Both the position numbers and the translations under genes were made by a program. Positions 1 to 6,438 of a stretch of DNA of 19,596 bases are shown here, in pieces; positions within the stretch are counted from its first letter, which is position 1; each line of letters starts with the position of its first letter. Under the pieces are notes generated by a model. That model was not told where the DNA came from. It did not search any database and saw only the letters and a list, made by a program, of their open reading frames with translations. This DNA is from an uncultured Eubacteriales bacterium (lineage in GTDB: Bacteria; Bacillota; Clostridia; Oscillospirales; Oscillospiraceae), in the NCBI GenBank assembly GCA_905201305.1, contig CAJKNS010000011.1, positions 1 to 19,596 on the forward strand, read 5' to 3'.

Positions 1-51
1 GTAAATCTGCTGGCTTCGCCTTCGGTGGTTCGAATCCACCATCCCCCACCA
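1..51 (+). tRNA. tRNA-Tyr (3' part, anticodon GTA at the window edge)
   Basis: The window opens on the anticodon GTA, followed by the 3' side of the anticodon stem, a long class-II variable arm (TGGCTTCGCCTTC), a TPsiC arm with GTTCGAAT between GTGG and CCAC, the acceptor strand ATCCCCC, discriminator A and an encoded CCA at 49-51. A long variable arm together with GTA fits bacterial tRNA-Tyr. The 5' half lies outside the window. Confidence 0.9.
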
Positions 52-84
52 GAACCGCAACCCTATGGTTGCGGTTCTTTCTTT
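52..84 (+). terminator. Intrinsic terminator after tRNA-Tyr
   Basis: A perfect 11-bp stem (52-62 with 67-77) closes a 4-nt CTAT loop and runs into a T-rich tail, TTCTTTCTTT. It starts one base after the tRNA CCA end, so it most likely ends the tRNA transcript. Confidence 0.9.
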
Positions 85-103
85 ATATTTCATATTTTTG
101 AAG

Positions 104-131
104 CAGCGAGGTCAATCGACCTCGCTGTTTT
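104..131 (+). terminator. Second intrinsic terminator upstream of the cas operon
   Basis: A perfect 10-bp stem (104-113 with 118-127), 4-nt loop AATC and a TTTT tail. As a second terminator 20 bp after the first, it insulates the cas operon from tRNA transcription. The palindrome could also be a scar beside a tRNA integration hotspot, but nothing else supports that. Confidence 0.75.
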
Positions 132-139
132 GCTGCACT

Positions 140-156
140 TTGTAGTGAATCTACAA
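140..156. promoter_or_regulatory. Inverted repeat TTGTAG-N5-CTACAA upstream of the cas promoter
   Basis: A perfect 6-bp dyad with a 5-bp spacer lies about 50 bp upstream of the predicted -35 box. The size fits a repressor or activator site, but no regulator gene is adjacent, so the role is inferred from position only. Confidence 0.35.
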
Positions 157-207
157 CAAAATTCGTCAACTGGGAAGAAAAATGGACACAATGCACAAAA
201 ATCTCCA

Positions 208-236
208 TTCACAAAATCACAAAAATGTGATATTTT
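208..236 (+). promoter_or_regulatory. Predicted sigma-A promoter of the cas operon with an embedded dyad
   Basis: TTCACA (208-213), a 17-bp spacer and TATTTT (231-236) form a plausible -35/-10 pair 20 bp before the cas3 start codon. The spacer holds an inverted repeat, ATCACA-AAAA-TGTGAT (216-231), and CACAAAA recurs three times between 194 and 227. A protein bound there would overlap RNA polymerase, so the operon is probably regulated. The leader RNA would be only about 13 nt before the GGAGG site. Confidence 0.5.
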
Positions 237-256
237 GTAAATAATGGAGGCGCAAT

Positions 257-2395
257 ATGAAATATTATGCACATATTCGACAATTGGAAGACGGCCAGGT
301 TCTATATCAGACAGTACAGGAGCATCTGGAGGGCACGGCGGCTTTGGCGGAGCAGTTTGCTGCGACATTTGGGGCGGAGCGTCAGGGAAAACTTGCGGGA
401 CTGACTCACGATGCGGGGAAGTACACCGAGGCGTTTCAAAACCGATTGCTTCGTCAGGGAAAGCAGGTGGATCATTCCACAGCCGGTGCGGTGGAGTGCG
501 CAATGATGGGACAGATTCCCGCGGCATTTGCAGTGGCGGGGCATCATGGCGGGCTGCCGAACCTGGGGACCCACGGGGATGGTCCGGAGTCCGGAACACT
601 GCTGGGCAGAATCAAAAGTGGTGCACCCAGCCCGGTGGCACCGGAATATGCACAGGAAATCTCACTGCCCGCGGCGGAGTATCCTGCCTTCTGCAACAAA
701 AACATGCTGACGGATTTTTTCTATGTGCGAATGCTGTTTTCCTGCCTGGTGGATGCGGATTTTCTGGATACGGAAGCATTCATGCGGGAAAAGCGAAAAA
801 GCAGTGCGCTGCCAATGACCGAATTGCTCGCGCGGCTGGATCGCTATGCTGCGCCGTGGTTTCCGCCAAAGGACGAGCTAAATCGCCAGCGATGCGAGTT
901 CCTTTCTGCCTGCCGGGAACGTGGGCGGCAGGAGATACCTGGGCTGTTTACGCTAACTGTTCCCACAGGCGGCGGGAAAACCGTGGCGTCTTTGGCTTTT
1001 GCGCTGGAGCATGCGGTGGCGGCGGGGATGCAGCGAATCATCTATGTGGTGCCCTATACCTCGATCATTGAGCAGACGGCAGATGTATTTCGGGAGATTC
1101 TTGGAGCGGATCAGGTGTTGGAGCATCATTCTGGTGTTTTGTATGAGACTGTAGACCATGCCACGGCGGAGTCAATGTTCATGGCGCAAGCCACGGAGAA
1201 TTGGGATATCCCGGTGGTTGTTACCACGGCAGTACAGTTTTTTGAATCGCTGTACAGCAATCGACCCTCTGCGTGCAGAAAGCTGCATCATCTTGCAAAA
1301 AGTGTGATTGTAATGGACGAGGCTCAGATGCTGCCGGTGGAAAATTTAAGACCCTGCGTCCATGCGATTTCGGAGCTGACAGCCCATTATGGTGCTTCCG
1401 TCGTGCTCTGCACTGCCACGCAGCCGGCGCTTACGCCGATATTTTTGGAATTTCAGCCGGATATATCGCCCAGAGAGCTTTGCCCGGAGGGGCTGGCGGT
1501 ATCGCCGGTTTTCTGCAGAACGATGATAAGCTATGCGGGAAAGCTGTCCTGGGAGGAGCTGACCGGACAGCGCATAAACCAGCACCAGGCACTGTGCATC
1601 GTCAATAGCCGCGCGAGTGCACAGTCCCTCTATGAACGGCTTTCCGGGGATGGCGTGTTCCATCTCTCCACCCTGATGCACCCAAACCACCGGCGGCGGG
1701 TGCTGGCGGAAATTCGACAGCGCTTGAAGCGCGGGGAACGTTGCCTGGTGGTTTCCACTTCGCTGATTGAGGCGGGCGTGGATGTGGATTTTCCGCAGGT
1801 GTTCCGGGAATTAGCAGGCCTTGATTCCATATTGCAGGCCGCGGGTCGGTGCAATCGTGAGGGAAAACGCCTGCGTGAGGAGAGCATCGTTACGGTATTT
1901 GAGGCACCTACTGCTCCGCCGCCGCTGTTTTTGACTACCATTGGAGCTGCGCGGGTGGCAATGAGAGCCTATCCGGATTTGCTGGCGCCTGATGCAATCC
2001 ATTTGTATTTTACAGAATTGCTGAAGCTCAAAGGCGAGAATGCGCAGGATGTGAAGGGGATTCTGCCGGAGATTTCCCGAGGCGGATTTCCGTTCCAATG
2101 GGTAGCCGAGCAGTTCCGTATGATTGACACGGATACAAAAACGGTATACATCCCCGGTGCAGATCAAGCCCCACTGCTGGAACAGCTGCGAATGAGCTGG
2201 CGGAACCGAGAACTGCTTCGTAAGCTGGCGCAATATGCGGTTTCTATTTATCCGCAGCATTTTGAGGCGCTGAATCTTGCCGGTAATCTGGAAGTCTTGG
2301 ATGACCAGGCTGCAATTTTGACGAATCCATCGCTTTACTCAGAGCAGACCGGACTATCGCTCCAGTCTGACTTTGGCAAAGCACTATTTATATAA
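257..2395 (+). CDS. cas3: CRISPR-associated helicase/nuclease Cas3 (type I-C)
   Basis: Cas3 is the ATP-driven helicase-nuclease that Cascade recruits to unwind and degrade target DNA. The N-terminal HD nuclease domain shows H23, the H51-D52 pair, H73 and H96-H97-G-G. The DExD/H helicase part has Walker A TGGGKT (237-242), DEAQ (354-357), a CTATQ motif III near 388-392 and QAAGRCNR (motif VI) near 528. The 712-aa length is normal for a single-chain HD-Cas3 of subtype I-C. ATG 257 follows GGAGG (246-250) by 6 nt. It is first in the cas operon, ahead of cas5c. The stop codon TAA abuts a 160-bp repeat insertion, so the last few codons or the stop may have been changed by that insertion. All catalytic motifs I can check are present. 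Confidence 0.96.
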   Translation: MKYYAHIRQLEDGQVLYQTVQEHLEGTAALAEQFAATFGAERQGKLAGLTHDAGKYTEAFQNRLLRQGKQVDHSTAGAVECAMMGQIPAAFAVAGHHGGLPNLGTHGDGPESGTLLGRIKSGAPSPVAPEYAQEISLPAAEYPAFCNKNMLTDFFYVRMLFSCLVDADFLDTEAFMREKRKSSALPMTELLARLDRYAAPWFPPKDELNRQRCEFLSACRERGRQEIPGLFTLTVPTGGGKTVASLAFALEHAVAAGMQRIIYVVPYTSIIEQTADVFREILGADQVLEHHSGVLYETVDHATAESMFMAQATENWDIPVVVTTAVQFFESLYSNRPSACRKLHHLAKSVIVMDEAQMLPVENLRPCVHAISELTAHYGASVVLCTATQPALTPIFLEFQPDISPRELCPEGLAVSPVFCRTMISYAGKLSWEELTGQRINQHQALCIVNSRASAQSLYERLSGDGVFHLSTLMHPNHRRRVLAEIRQRLKRGERCLVVSTSLIEAGVDVDFPQVFRELAGLDSILQAAGRCNREGKRLREESIVTVFEAPTAPPPLFLTTIGAARVAMRAYPDLLAPDAIHLYFTELLKLKGENAQDVKGILPEISRGGFPFQWVAEQFRMIDTDTKTVYIPGADQAPLLEQLRMSWRNRELLRKLAQYAVSIYPQHFEALNLAGNLEVLDDQAAILTNPSLYSEQTGLSLQSDFGKALFI

Positions 2396-2555
2396 GGCAA
2401 CACCGCACAAATGCGTCTGCGGATTCTGACGGATCTTTTCCGCCAGAAATACGTTAGTAAAACCTTGAAATACACAAAGTATTCCTGCGGTTTTCCACCT
2501 TTTTCTGACGAAAAATCTCTCGTCAGACTCTCTTGACGATTTGTGCGGTATTGCC
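2396..2555. mobile_element. MITE-like element, copy 1, between cas3 and cas5c
   Basis: A 160-bp non-coding element with 17-bp terminal inverted repeats: GGCAACACCGCACAAAT at the left and the reverse complement of GGCAATACCGCACAAAT at the right, one mismatch. ATAA borders both ends (2392-2395 and 2556-2559), consistent with a 4-bp target duplication. A second copy at 15456-15615 has the same length and differs at about 10 of 160 positions (about 94% identity). Internal dyads include TCTGACGA/TCGTCAGA and AATAC/GTATT, so a transcript would fold strongly. No transposase is encoded; mobilisation in trans is inferred from structure. Confidence 0.85.
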
Positions 2556-2577
2556 ATAAAGAGAAAGGAGTGGAACA

Positions 2578-3240
2578 ATGTCAATCCGAATGGAGGCCTG
2601 GGGAGAATATGCGCTGTTTACCAGACCGGAAATGAAAGCGGAGCGTGTCTCTTACGATGTGATTACGCCCTCTGCTGCCAGGGGATTGCTGGAATCCGTG
2701 TTCTGGCATCCTGGGCTCAAATGGAATATTTGCAGCATTCGTGTCTGCGCACCCATTGAATTTGTGAATATTCGCCGCAACGAGGTGAAATCCGTATGCA
2801 ATTTGAAAACGGCGAAATCGGTCATGGAGCGGGGAACGGGGGAGCTTTGGCTTGCCGCCAGCGAGGATATTCAGCAGCGGGCGGCGACGCTTCTGAAAAA
2901 TGTTCACTATGTGATTGAGGCAGAGTTTGAAATGACGGATAAGGCTTCCCCAACGAACAATCCCGGCAAGTTTCAGGAGATCACAAAGCGGCGGCTTCGA
3001 AAGGGGCAGTTTTATTCTCAGCCCTATTTTGGATGCAGAGAGTTTCCGGCGCACTTCCGGCTTTGCGAGATACTACCGCCGGTGCCGGATTGCTTGCAGG
3101 GCGAAAGAGATTTGGGCTTTATGCTCTATGATCTGGATTTTTCGGATCCAGCCAATATCACGCCAATGTTTTTCCGGGCGGTTATGGTGGACGGTGTGAT
3201 CCAGGTGCCGAGACCGGACAGCGCGGAGGTGAAGCGATGA
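2578..3240 (+). CDS. cas5: Cas5c (Cas5d), type I-C crRNA-processing endonuclease and Cascade subunit
   Basis: In subtype I-C, Cas5 replaces Cas6: it cuts pre-crRNA within the repeat and keeps the 5' handle in Cascade. The 220-aa length fits. Recognisable family segments are the N-terminal AWGEYALFTRPEMKAERVSYD and SAARGLLESVFWHP, and the C-terminal GQFYSQPYFGCREFPAHF. Specific catalytic residues were not assigned. ATG 2578 follows AAAGGAG (2564-2570) by 7 nt, so the ribosome site lies just outside the upstream repeat element. The stop overlaps the cas8c start (ATGA), indicating translational coupling. Confidence 0.95.
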   Translation: MSIRMEAWGEYALFTRPEMKAERVSYDVITPSAARGLLESVFWHPGLKWNICSIRVCAPIEFVNIRRNEVKSVCNLKTAKSVMERGTGELWLAASEDIQQRAATLLKNVHYVIEAEFEMTDKASPTNNPGKFQEITKRRLRKGQFYSQPYFGCREFPAHFRLCEILPPVPDCLQGERDLGFMLYDLDFSDPANITPMFFRAVMVDGVIQVPRPDSAEVKR

Positions 3241-4970
3241 TTCTGCAAGCCTTAGCAGCGTATTATGAAGACCTGGAGCGGGCAGGGAAGATCTCGCCAC
3301 CTGGCTGGGGAACTGCGAAGATTTCCTATGTGCTGTATTTGAGTCCGGAAGGGCAGCTGGAGCAGATAACCTGTATCAAGGCTGCATCCGAAAAAGGAAA
3401 GAAACTGGTGCCTCAAGTGTTGACACTGCCTGCTGCGGTAAAACGTTCCGTAGGCATTGCCTCGAATTTCCTGTGGGATAATGCGACCTATATTTTGGGC
3501 ATCCCTGCGGAGAAAGACAAGGCGGAACGGGCGCTGCGGTGCTGGGAAGCCTGCGCCAAGCTGCATTTGCAGCTGCTTGAAAAAGTGGATTCGCCGGCAG
3601 CCAACGCATTAAAAGGCTTCTTTACTGTCTGGAATCCCACCGAAGCCATGGAGCATCCGCTGCTGCAGGATTGTCTGGAGGATATTTTGGCGGGAGCAAA
3701 CATGACGTTCCGCTTCCAAGGACAATATGTGTCGGAAGACCCCAAAATTCGGGCAGCTTGGCAAAGCTACTATGAGAGCTCGGAGGACGGAGCGGAGATG
3801 ACCTGCCTGGTGACCGGAAAAAAAGGGACAGTAGCACGGCTGCATCCAGCCATCAAGGGCGTTCAAGGGGCACAATCCAGCGGCGCTTCGCTGGTGTCGT
3901 TCAATGCTCCGTCCTTCTGTTCCTATGGAAAAGAGCAGGGCTTCAATGCGCCTACGGGTGAGTATGCGGCATTTGCCTATGGAGCGGCGCTGAATTATCT
4001 GCTGACGGACTGGAAGCACGTGGTGCGAATCGGAGATACTACGGTGCTATGCTGGGCGAAGGGCGGCGAACCTGCCTATCAGGGCTTCCTGGGCGTTTGC
4101 CTGTTTGGGCAGGAGACCGGTTATCGCCAGACCGAAGTACAGGATATGCTGAAGCAGCTGGCGGAAGGAAATGCGGTAGACTTTGACGAGACGAAGCTGG
4201 ATCCCAGAAAGCCTTTTTATATTCTTGATCTGGCGCCCAATGCGGCACGGCTGTCGGTGCGCTTTTTCCAGCGGAATTCCTTTGGGGAGATTCTGAAGAA
4301 TATCCAGAAGCATTACCGGCAGACGGAGATCGTCAGCAATGACCCATTTCAGACGGTTCCCCTGTGGAAGCTGCTAAGCGCCACGGTCAACCAAAATTCC
4401 AAGGACAAAAAGCCCTCTGCCGTGATGAGCGGAGAAGTGCTGCGGGCGGTACTCAACGGGACAAGATATCCGGCGAGCCTGAGAAACGGGGTGAATCTTC
4501 GAATCCGGGCGGAGCATACGGTAACCCGGGAGCGCGCAGCCATCATCAAGGCATATTATCTGCGAAATCCATGTGTGGAATTTGAACATCCAGAGGAGGT
4601 ATTTACAGTGTCACTGAACCGGGAAAGCAACAATCTTCCCTATAACCTGGGACGCCTGTTTTCGGTGCTGGAGGCGATTCAGACCGCGGCGAATCCGGGC
4701 ATCAACAGCACCATTCGGGATAAGTATTTTAGTTCCGCCTGTGCGATGCCCAGCGTGGTATTCCCAACGCTGGTGAAGCTGGCACAGAAGCATCTGCGAA
4801 AAACCGGAGGTGGTCTGGCGGTGGTGTACAGCAAGCAGCTGCAGGAAATTATGGACAAGCTGGATGAAAACTACCCGACGCGGCTGACGCTTCCGGAGCA
4901 GGGTGCGTTCCAGCTGGGGTATTATCATCAAACGTCGGCTCGGTATCAGGGTAATAAGGAGGAAAATTAA
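3237..4970 (+). CDS. cas8c: Cas8c (Csd1), large subunit of type I-C Cascade
   Basis: Cas8c is the large Cascade subunit that reads the PAM and helps recruit Cas3. The 577-aa product has the usual Csd1 size and characteristic segments, including the N-terminal LYLSPEGQL, CLVTGKKGTVARLHPAIKG near 198-216 and the AFAYGAALNYLL stretch. ATG 3237 overlaps the cas5c stop by four bases. The last 120 codons form the small-subunit region, which has its own start site (see the cas11c entry). The cas7 Shine-Dalgarno lies inside the final codons, so the whole effector block is tightly coupled. No frameshift or stop is visible. Confidence 0.94.
   Translation: MILQALAAYYEDLERAGKISPPGWGTAKISYVLYLSPEGQLEQITCIKAASEKGKKLVPQVLTLPAAVKRSVGIASNFLWDNATYILGIPAEKDKAERALRCWEACAKLHLQLLEKVDSPAANALKGFFTVWNPTEAMEHPLLQDCLEDILAGANMTFRFQGQYVSEDPKIRAAWQSYYESSEDGAEMTCLVTGKKGTVARLHPAIKGVQGAQSSGASLVSFNAPSFCSYGKEQGFNAPTGEYAAFAYGAALNYLLTDWKHVVRIGDTTVLCWAKGGEPAYQGFLGVCLFGQETGYRQTEVQDMLKQLAEGNAVDFDETKLDPRKPFYILDLAPNAARLSVRFFQRNSFGEILKNIQKHYRQTEIVSNDPFQTVPLWKLLSATVNQNSKDKKPSAVMSGEVLRAVLNGTRYPASLRNGVNLRIRAEHTVTRERAAIIKAYYLRNPCVEFEHPEEVFTVSLNRESNNLPYNLGRLFSVLEAIQTAANPGINSTIRDKYFSSACAMPSVVFPTLVKLAQKHLRKTGGGLAVVYSKQLQEIMDKLDENYPTRLTLPEQGAFQLGYYHQTSARYQGNKEEN
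4593..4970 (+). CDS. cas11c: Cas11c small subunit, internal in-frame start within cas8c (CDS 4608-4970)
   Basis: Type I-C systems are known to make a separate Cas11 small subunit by internal initiation inside cas8c. Here a strong Shine-Dalgarno GAGGAGGT (4593-4600) precedes an in-frame GTG at 4608-4610 by 7 nt; this GTG is Cas8c codon 458. The product would be 120 aa, starting (V/M)SLNRESNNLPYNLGRLFSV and ending at the Cas8c stop. The size and position match the reported Cas11c. The entry begins at the ribosome site. The role in the Cascade belly is established for the family; its use in this organism is inference. Confidence 0.8.
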   Translation, partial: EEVFTVSLNRESNNLPYNLGRLFSVLEAIQTAANPGINSTIRDKYFSSACAMPSVVFPTLVKLAQKHLRKTGGGLAVVYSKQLQEIMDKLDENYPTRLTLPEQGAFQLGYYHQTSARYQGNKEEN

Positions 4971-4971
4971 A

Positions 4972-5862
4972 ATGGCAGAGGTGATTAAGAACCGGTATGA
5001 ATTTGTGATCTTGTTCGATGTGGAAAACGGCAACCCTAACGGCGACCCGGATGCAGGCAATATGCCCCGCACGGACCCTGAAACCGGCTGCGGCTTGGTA
5101 ACGGATGTGTGTCTCAAACGCAAAATTCGGAACTATGTGGAAACGGCGAAAGAAGACGAGACGGGCTACAGAATTTATGTGAAGGATGGTGTGCCGCTGA
5201 ACCGCAGTGACGCAGAGGCATGTGCCTATTTGAATGTAGCGGCTGATGAGAAGACGCTGAAAAAGGCGAAAAAAGATGATCCGGAGTTGGATCGAAAGCT
5301 GCGGGACTGGATGTGCGCGAACTTCTTTGACATTCGAACCTTTGGCGCCGTTATGACTACCTTTGTAAAGGGCGCACTGAACTGCGGTCAGGTGCGCGGA
5401 CCGGTGCAGCTGGGCTTTGCAAAAAGCGTCGATCCCATTGTGCCTCAGGAAGTGACCATTACCCGTGTGGCAATCACAACCGAGGCGGATGCAGAGAAAA
5501 AGGGCACGGAAATGGGTCGAAAGTACATCGTTCCCTACGGTCTTTACCGCTGCGAGGGTTACATCTCTGCGAACCTGGCCAGAAAGACCACCGGGTTCTC
5601 GGAGGAGGATCTGGAGCTTCTATGGACGGCGATTCTCAATATGTTTGAAATTGACCACTCCGCAGCCAGGGGAAAAATGGCGGTACGGGAGCTGGTTGTG
5701 TTCCGCCATGACAGTGAGCTGGGCAACGCCCCTGCCTATCGGCTTTTTGAGGGCGTTCATGTGGAGAAAAAGCCCGGGGTTATTGTCCCGCGGAGCTATT
5801 CCGACTATAGTGTACAGGTGGATCCTGCGCCGGAGGGAGTTACCTGTACCAGAATGCACTGA
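4972..5862 (+). CDS. cas7: Cas7c (Csd2), crRNA-backbone subunit of type I-C Cascade
   Basis: Cas7 subunits line the crRNA and form the Cascade filament. The 296-aa product carries the Csd2 signature ENGNPNGDPDAGNMPRTDPETG near the N terminus, IRTFGAVM and GQVRGPVQLGFAKSVDPI centrally, a GLYRCEGYISA segment and the C-terminal RSYSDYSVQVD with PEGVT. ATG 4972 lies one base after the cas8c stop with AAGGAGG (4956-4962) upstream; an upstream extension of the frame into cas8c has no better start. The C terminus appears complete. It is the last intact cas gene: where cas4 should begin there is only a decayed remnant. Confidence 0.95.
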   Translation: MAEVIKNRYEFVILFDVENGNPNGDPDAGNMPRTDPETGCGLVTDVCLKRKIRNYVETAKEDETGYRIYVKDGVPLNRSDAEACAYLNVAADEKTLKKAKKDDPELDRKLRDWMCANFFDIRTFGAVMTTFVKGALNCGQVRGPVQLGFAKSVDPIVPQEVTITRVAITTEADAEKKGTEMGRKYIVPYGLYRCEGYISANLARKTTGFSEEDLELLWTAILNMFEIDHSAARGKMAVRELVVFRHDSELGNAPAYRLFEGVHVEKKPGVIVPRSYSDYSVQVDPAPEGVTCTRMH

Positions 5863-6048
5863 GGTACCGGAAATCCGACTAACTCCAGTCCTCCGGCATT
5901 CGGCATTTCCGCTGCTTCCGCCGGCAGTGGGCGCTGATCCATGCGGGAAACCAATGGGCAGAAAAAAGCCGAACCGTGGACGGGGAGAGCCTTCATCAGC
6001 CTTTCCGGCATGTTCTATGCCGGTGCGTCCCCTGCACTGATGATTTAA
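5859..6048 (+). pseudogene. Remnant of the adaptation module: cas4 5' fragment joined to a cas1/cas2-like scrap
   Basis: From 5862 to 5999 one frame reads RYRKSD-stop-LQSSGIRHFRCFRRQW and continues ALIHAGNQWAEKSRTVDGE, ending SLHQ. From memory this aligns with the N terminus of type I-C Cas4 (YRE-D-LxLSGIQHFxFCRRQW, then ALIH, QWAEN, RTVEG and LLHE). The TAA at 5880-5882 interrupts it, no start codon survives, and the Cys before RRQW is replaced by Phe. At about 6000 the frame shifts to LSGMFYAGASPALMI-stop (6001-6048). GASPALM matches a conserved Cas1 motif, while a final LMI-stop directly before the leader also resembles a Cas2 C terminus. A deletion of roughly 1.5-2 kb removing most of cas4, cas1 and cas2 is inferred. 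Confidence 0.8.
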
Positions 6049-6222
6049 GGTGTGCGAAGAGGAAGCGAACAGGAACGTCCCGGCTGGTTCGCACAGAAAA
6101 TTCGTGATAAAATGCAGAGTGATTACTGAAAGAAGCGCAGAGAAGGCGAGACAGCCGGAGGGATAGCAATGTATTTTGTCACTTGTGCAGAAGTTTCACG
6201 GGCTGTTTTGTGAACTTTTGCT
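6049..6222 (+). promoter_or_regulatory. CRISPR leader with a conserved-looking hairpin
   Basis: This 174-bp segment lies between the adaptation remnant and the first repeat and has no supported reading frame. It starts with TGTGCGAA (6051-6058), whose inverted copy TTCGCACA is at 6088-6095, enclosing GCGAACAGGAACGTCCCGG. From memory, type I-C leaders often carry a GTGCGAA...TTCGCAC hairpin just after cas2. Position and repeat orientation (GGATTGAAAT at the 3' end) fit a leader transcribing the array rightwards. No clear -35/-10 pair stands out. Confidence 0.6.
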
Positions 6223-6388
6223 GTCCCACCCCGCATGGGGTGGGTGGATTGAAATCCGGATGGCTTTTTTCTGGAGCGGCGACACGCTGGTCCCACCCCG
6301 CATGGGGTGGGTGGATTGAAATCCGAAGAAGGTCTGCTCTGCACCAATGACCTTGCGCTCACCCTGTATGTGGTGGGCAGCTTGACTT
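6223..6388 (+). CRISPR. Type I-C CRISPR array: two intact repeats, two spacers, one degenerate terminal repeat
   Basis: Two identical 33-bp repeats lie at 6223-6255 and 6290-6322. Each has an 8-bp palindromic stem, CCCACCCC-GCAT-GGGGTGGG, and the type I-C ending GTGGATTGAAAT. Spacer 1 (6256-6289) is 34 nt. Exactly 34 nt after repeat 2, a degenerate repeat (6357-6388) matches about 22 of 33 positions with one deletion (CACCCTGTATGTGGTGGG and TTGA are kept), giving spacer 2 at 6323-6356. A decayed leader-distal repeat is typical of CRISPR arrays. Both spacers begin CCG, so by identity the repeat could be read as 36 nt. I see no match to either spacer elsewhere in the window. Confidence 0.93.
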
Positions 6389-6404
6389 CTTTCGCACATA
6401 CAAA

Positions 6405-6432
6405 CCCCCTGTGGCTGTTACACCACAGGGGG
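6405..6432 (-). terminator. Terminator of the 6439-6996 gene
   Basis: A perfect 10-bp stem CCCCCTGTGG/CCACAGGGGG with an 8-nt loop lies 6 bp beyond the stop codon of the minus-strand gene. Read on the minus strand it is followed by TTTGT, a short U-tract. It also separates this gene from the oncoming CRISPR transcript. Confidence 0.7.
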
Positions 6433-6438
6433 CGTTCC

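Noticed and set aside
104..131. Palindrome beside tRNA-Tyr as an integrase attachment site
   Set aside because: No repeat of the tRNA 3' end and no integrase are in the window; stem plus TTTT fits a terminator.
90..599. Minus-strand frame across the terminators and start of cas3
   Set aside because: Overlaps cas3 antisense and the terminator palindromes; no family match.
4903..4971. Upstream extension of cas7 to an earlier ATG
   Set aside because: It overlaps the end of cas8c, lacks a ribosome site and adds residues not found in Csd2; ATG 4972 has AAGGAGG.
6050..6165. Frame after 6049 (VCEEEANRNVPAG) as a continuation of Cas1
   Set aside because: The resemblance is weak and the segment coincides with the leader hairpin; leader sequence is the simpler reading.
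6123..6399. Minus-strand frames across the CRISPR array reading HPMRGG-type repeats
   Set aside because: These are translations of the repeats themselves, a well-known source of false proteins; no ribosome site or family match.
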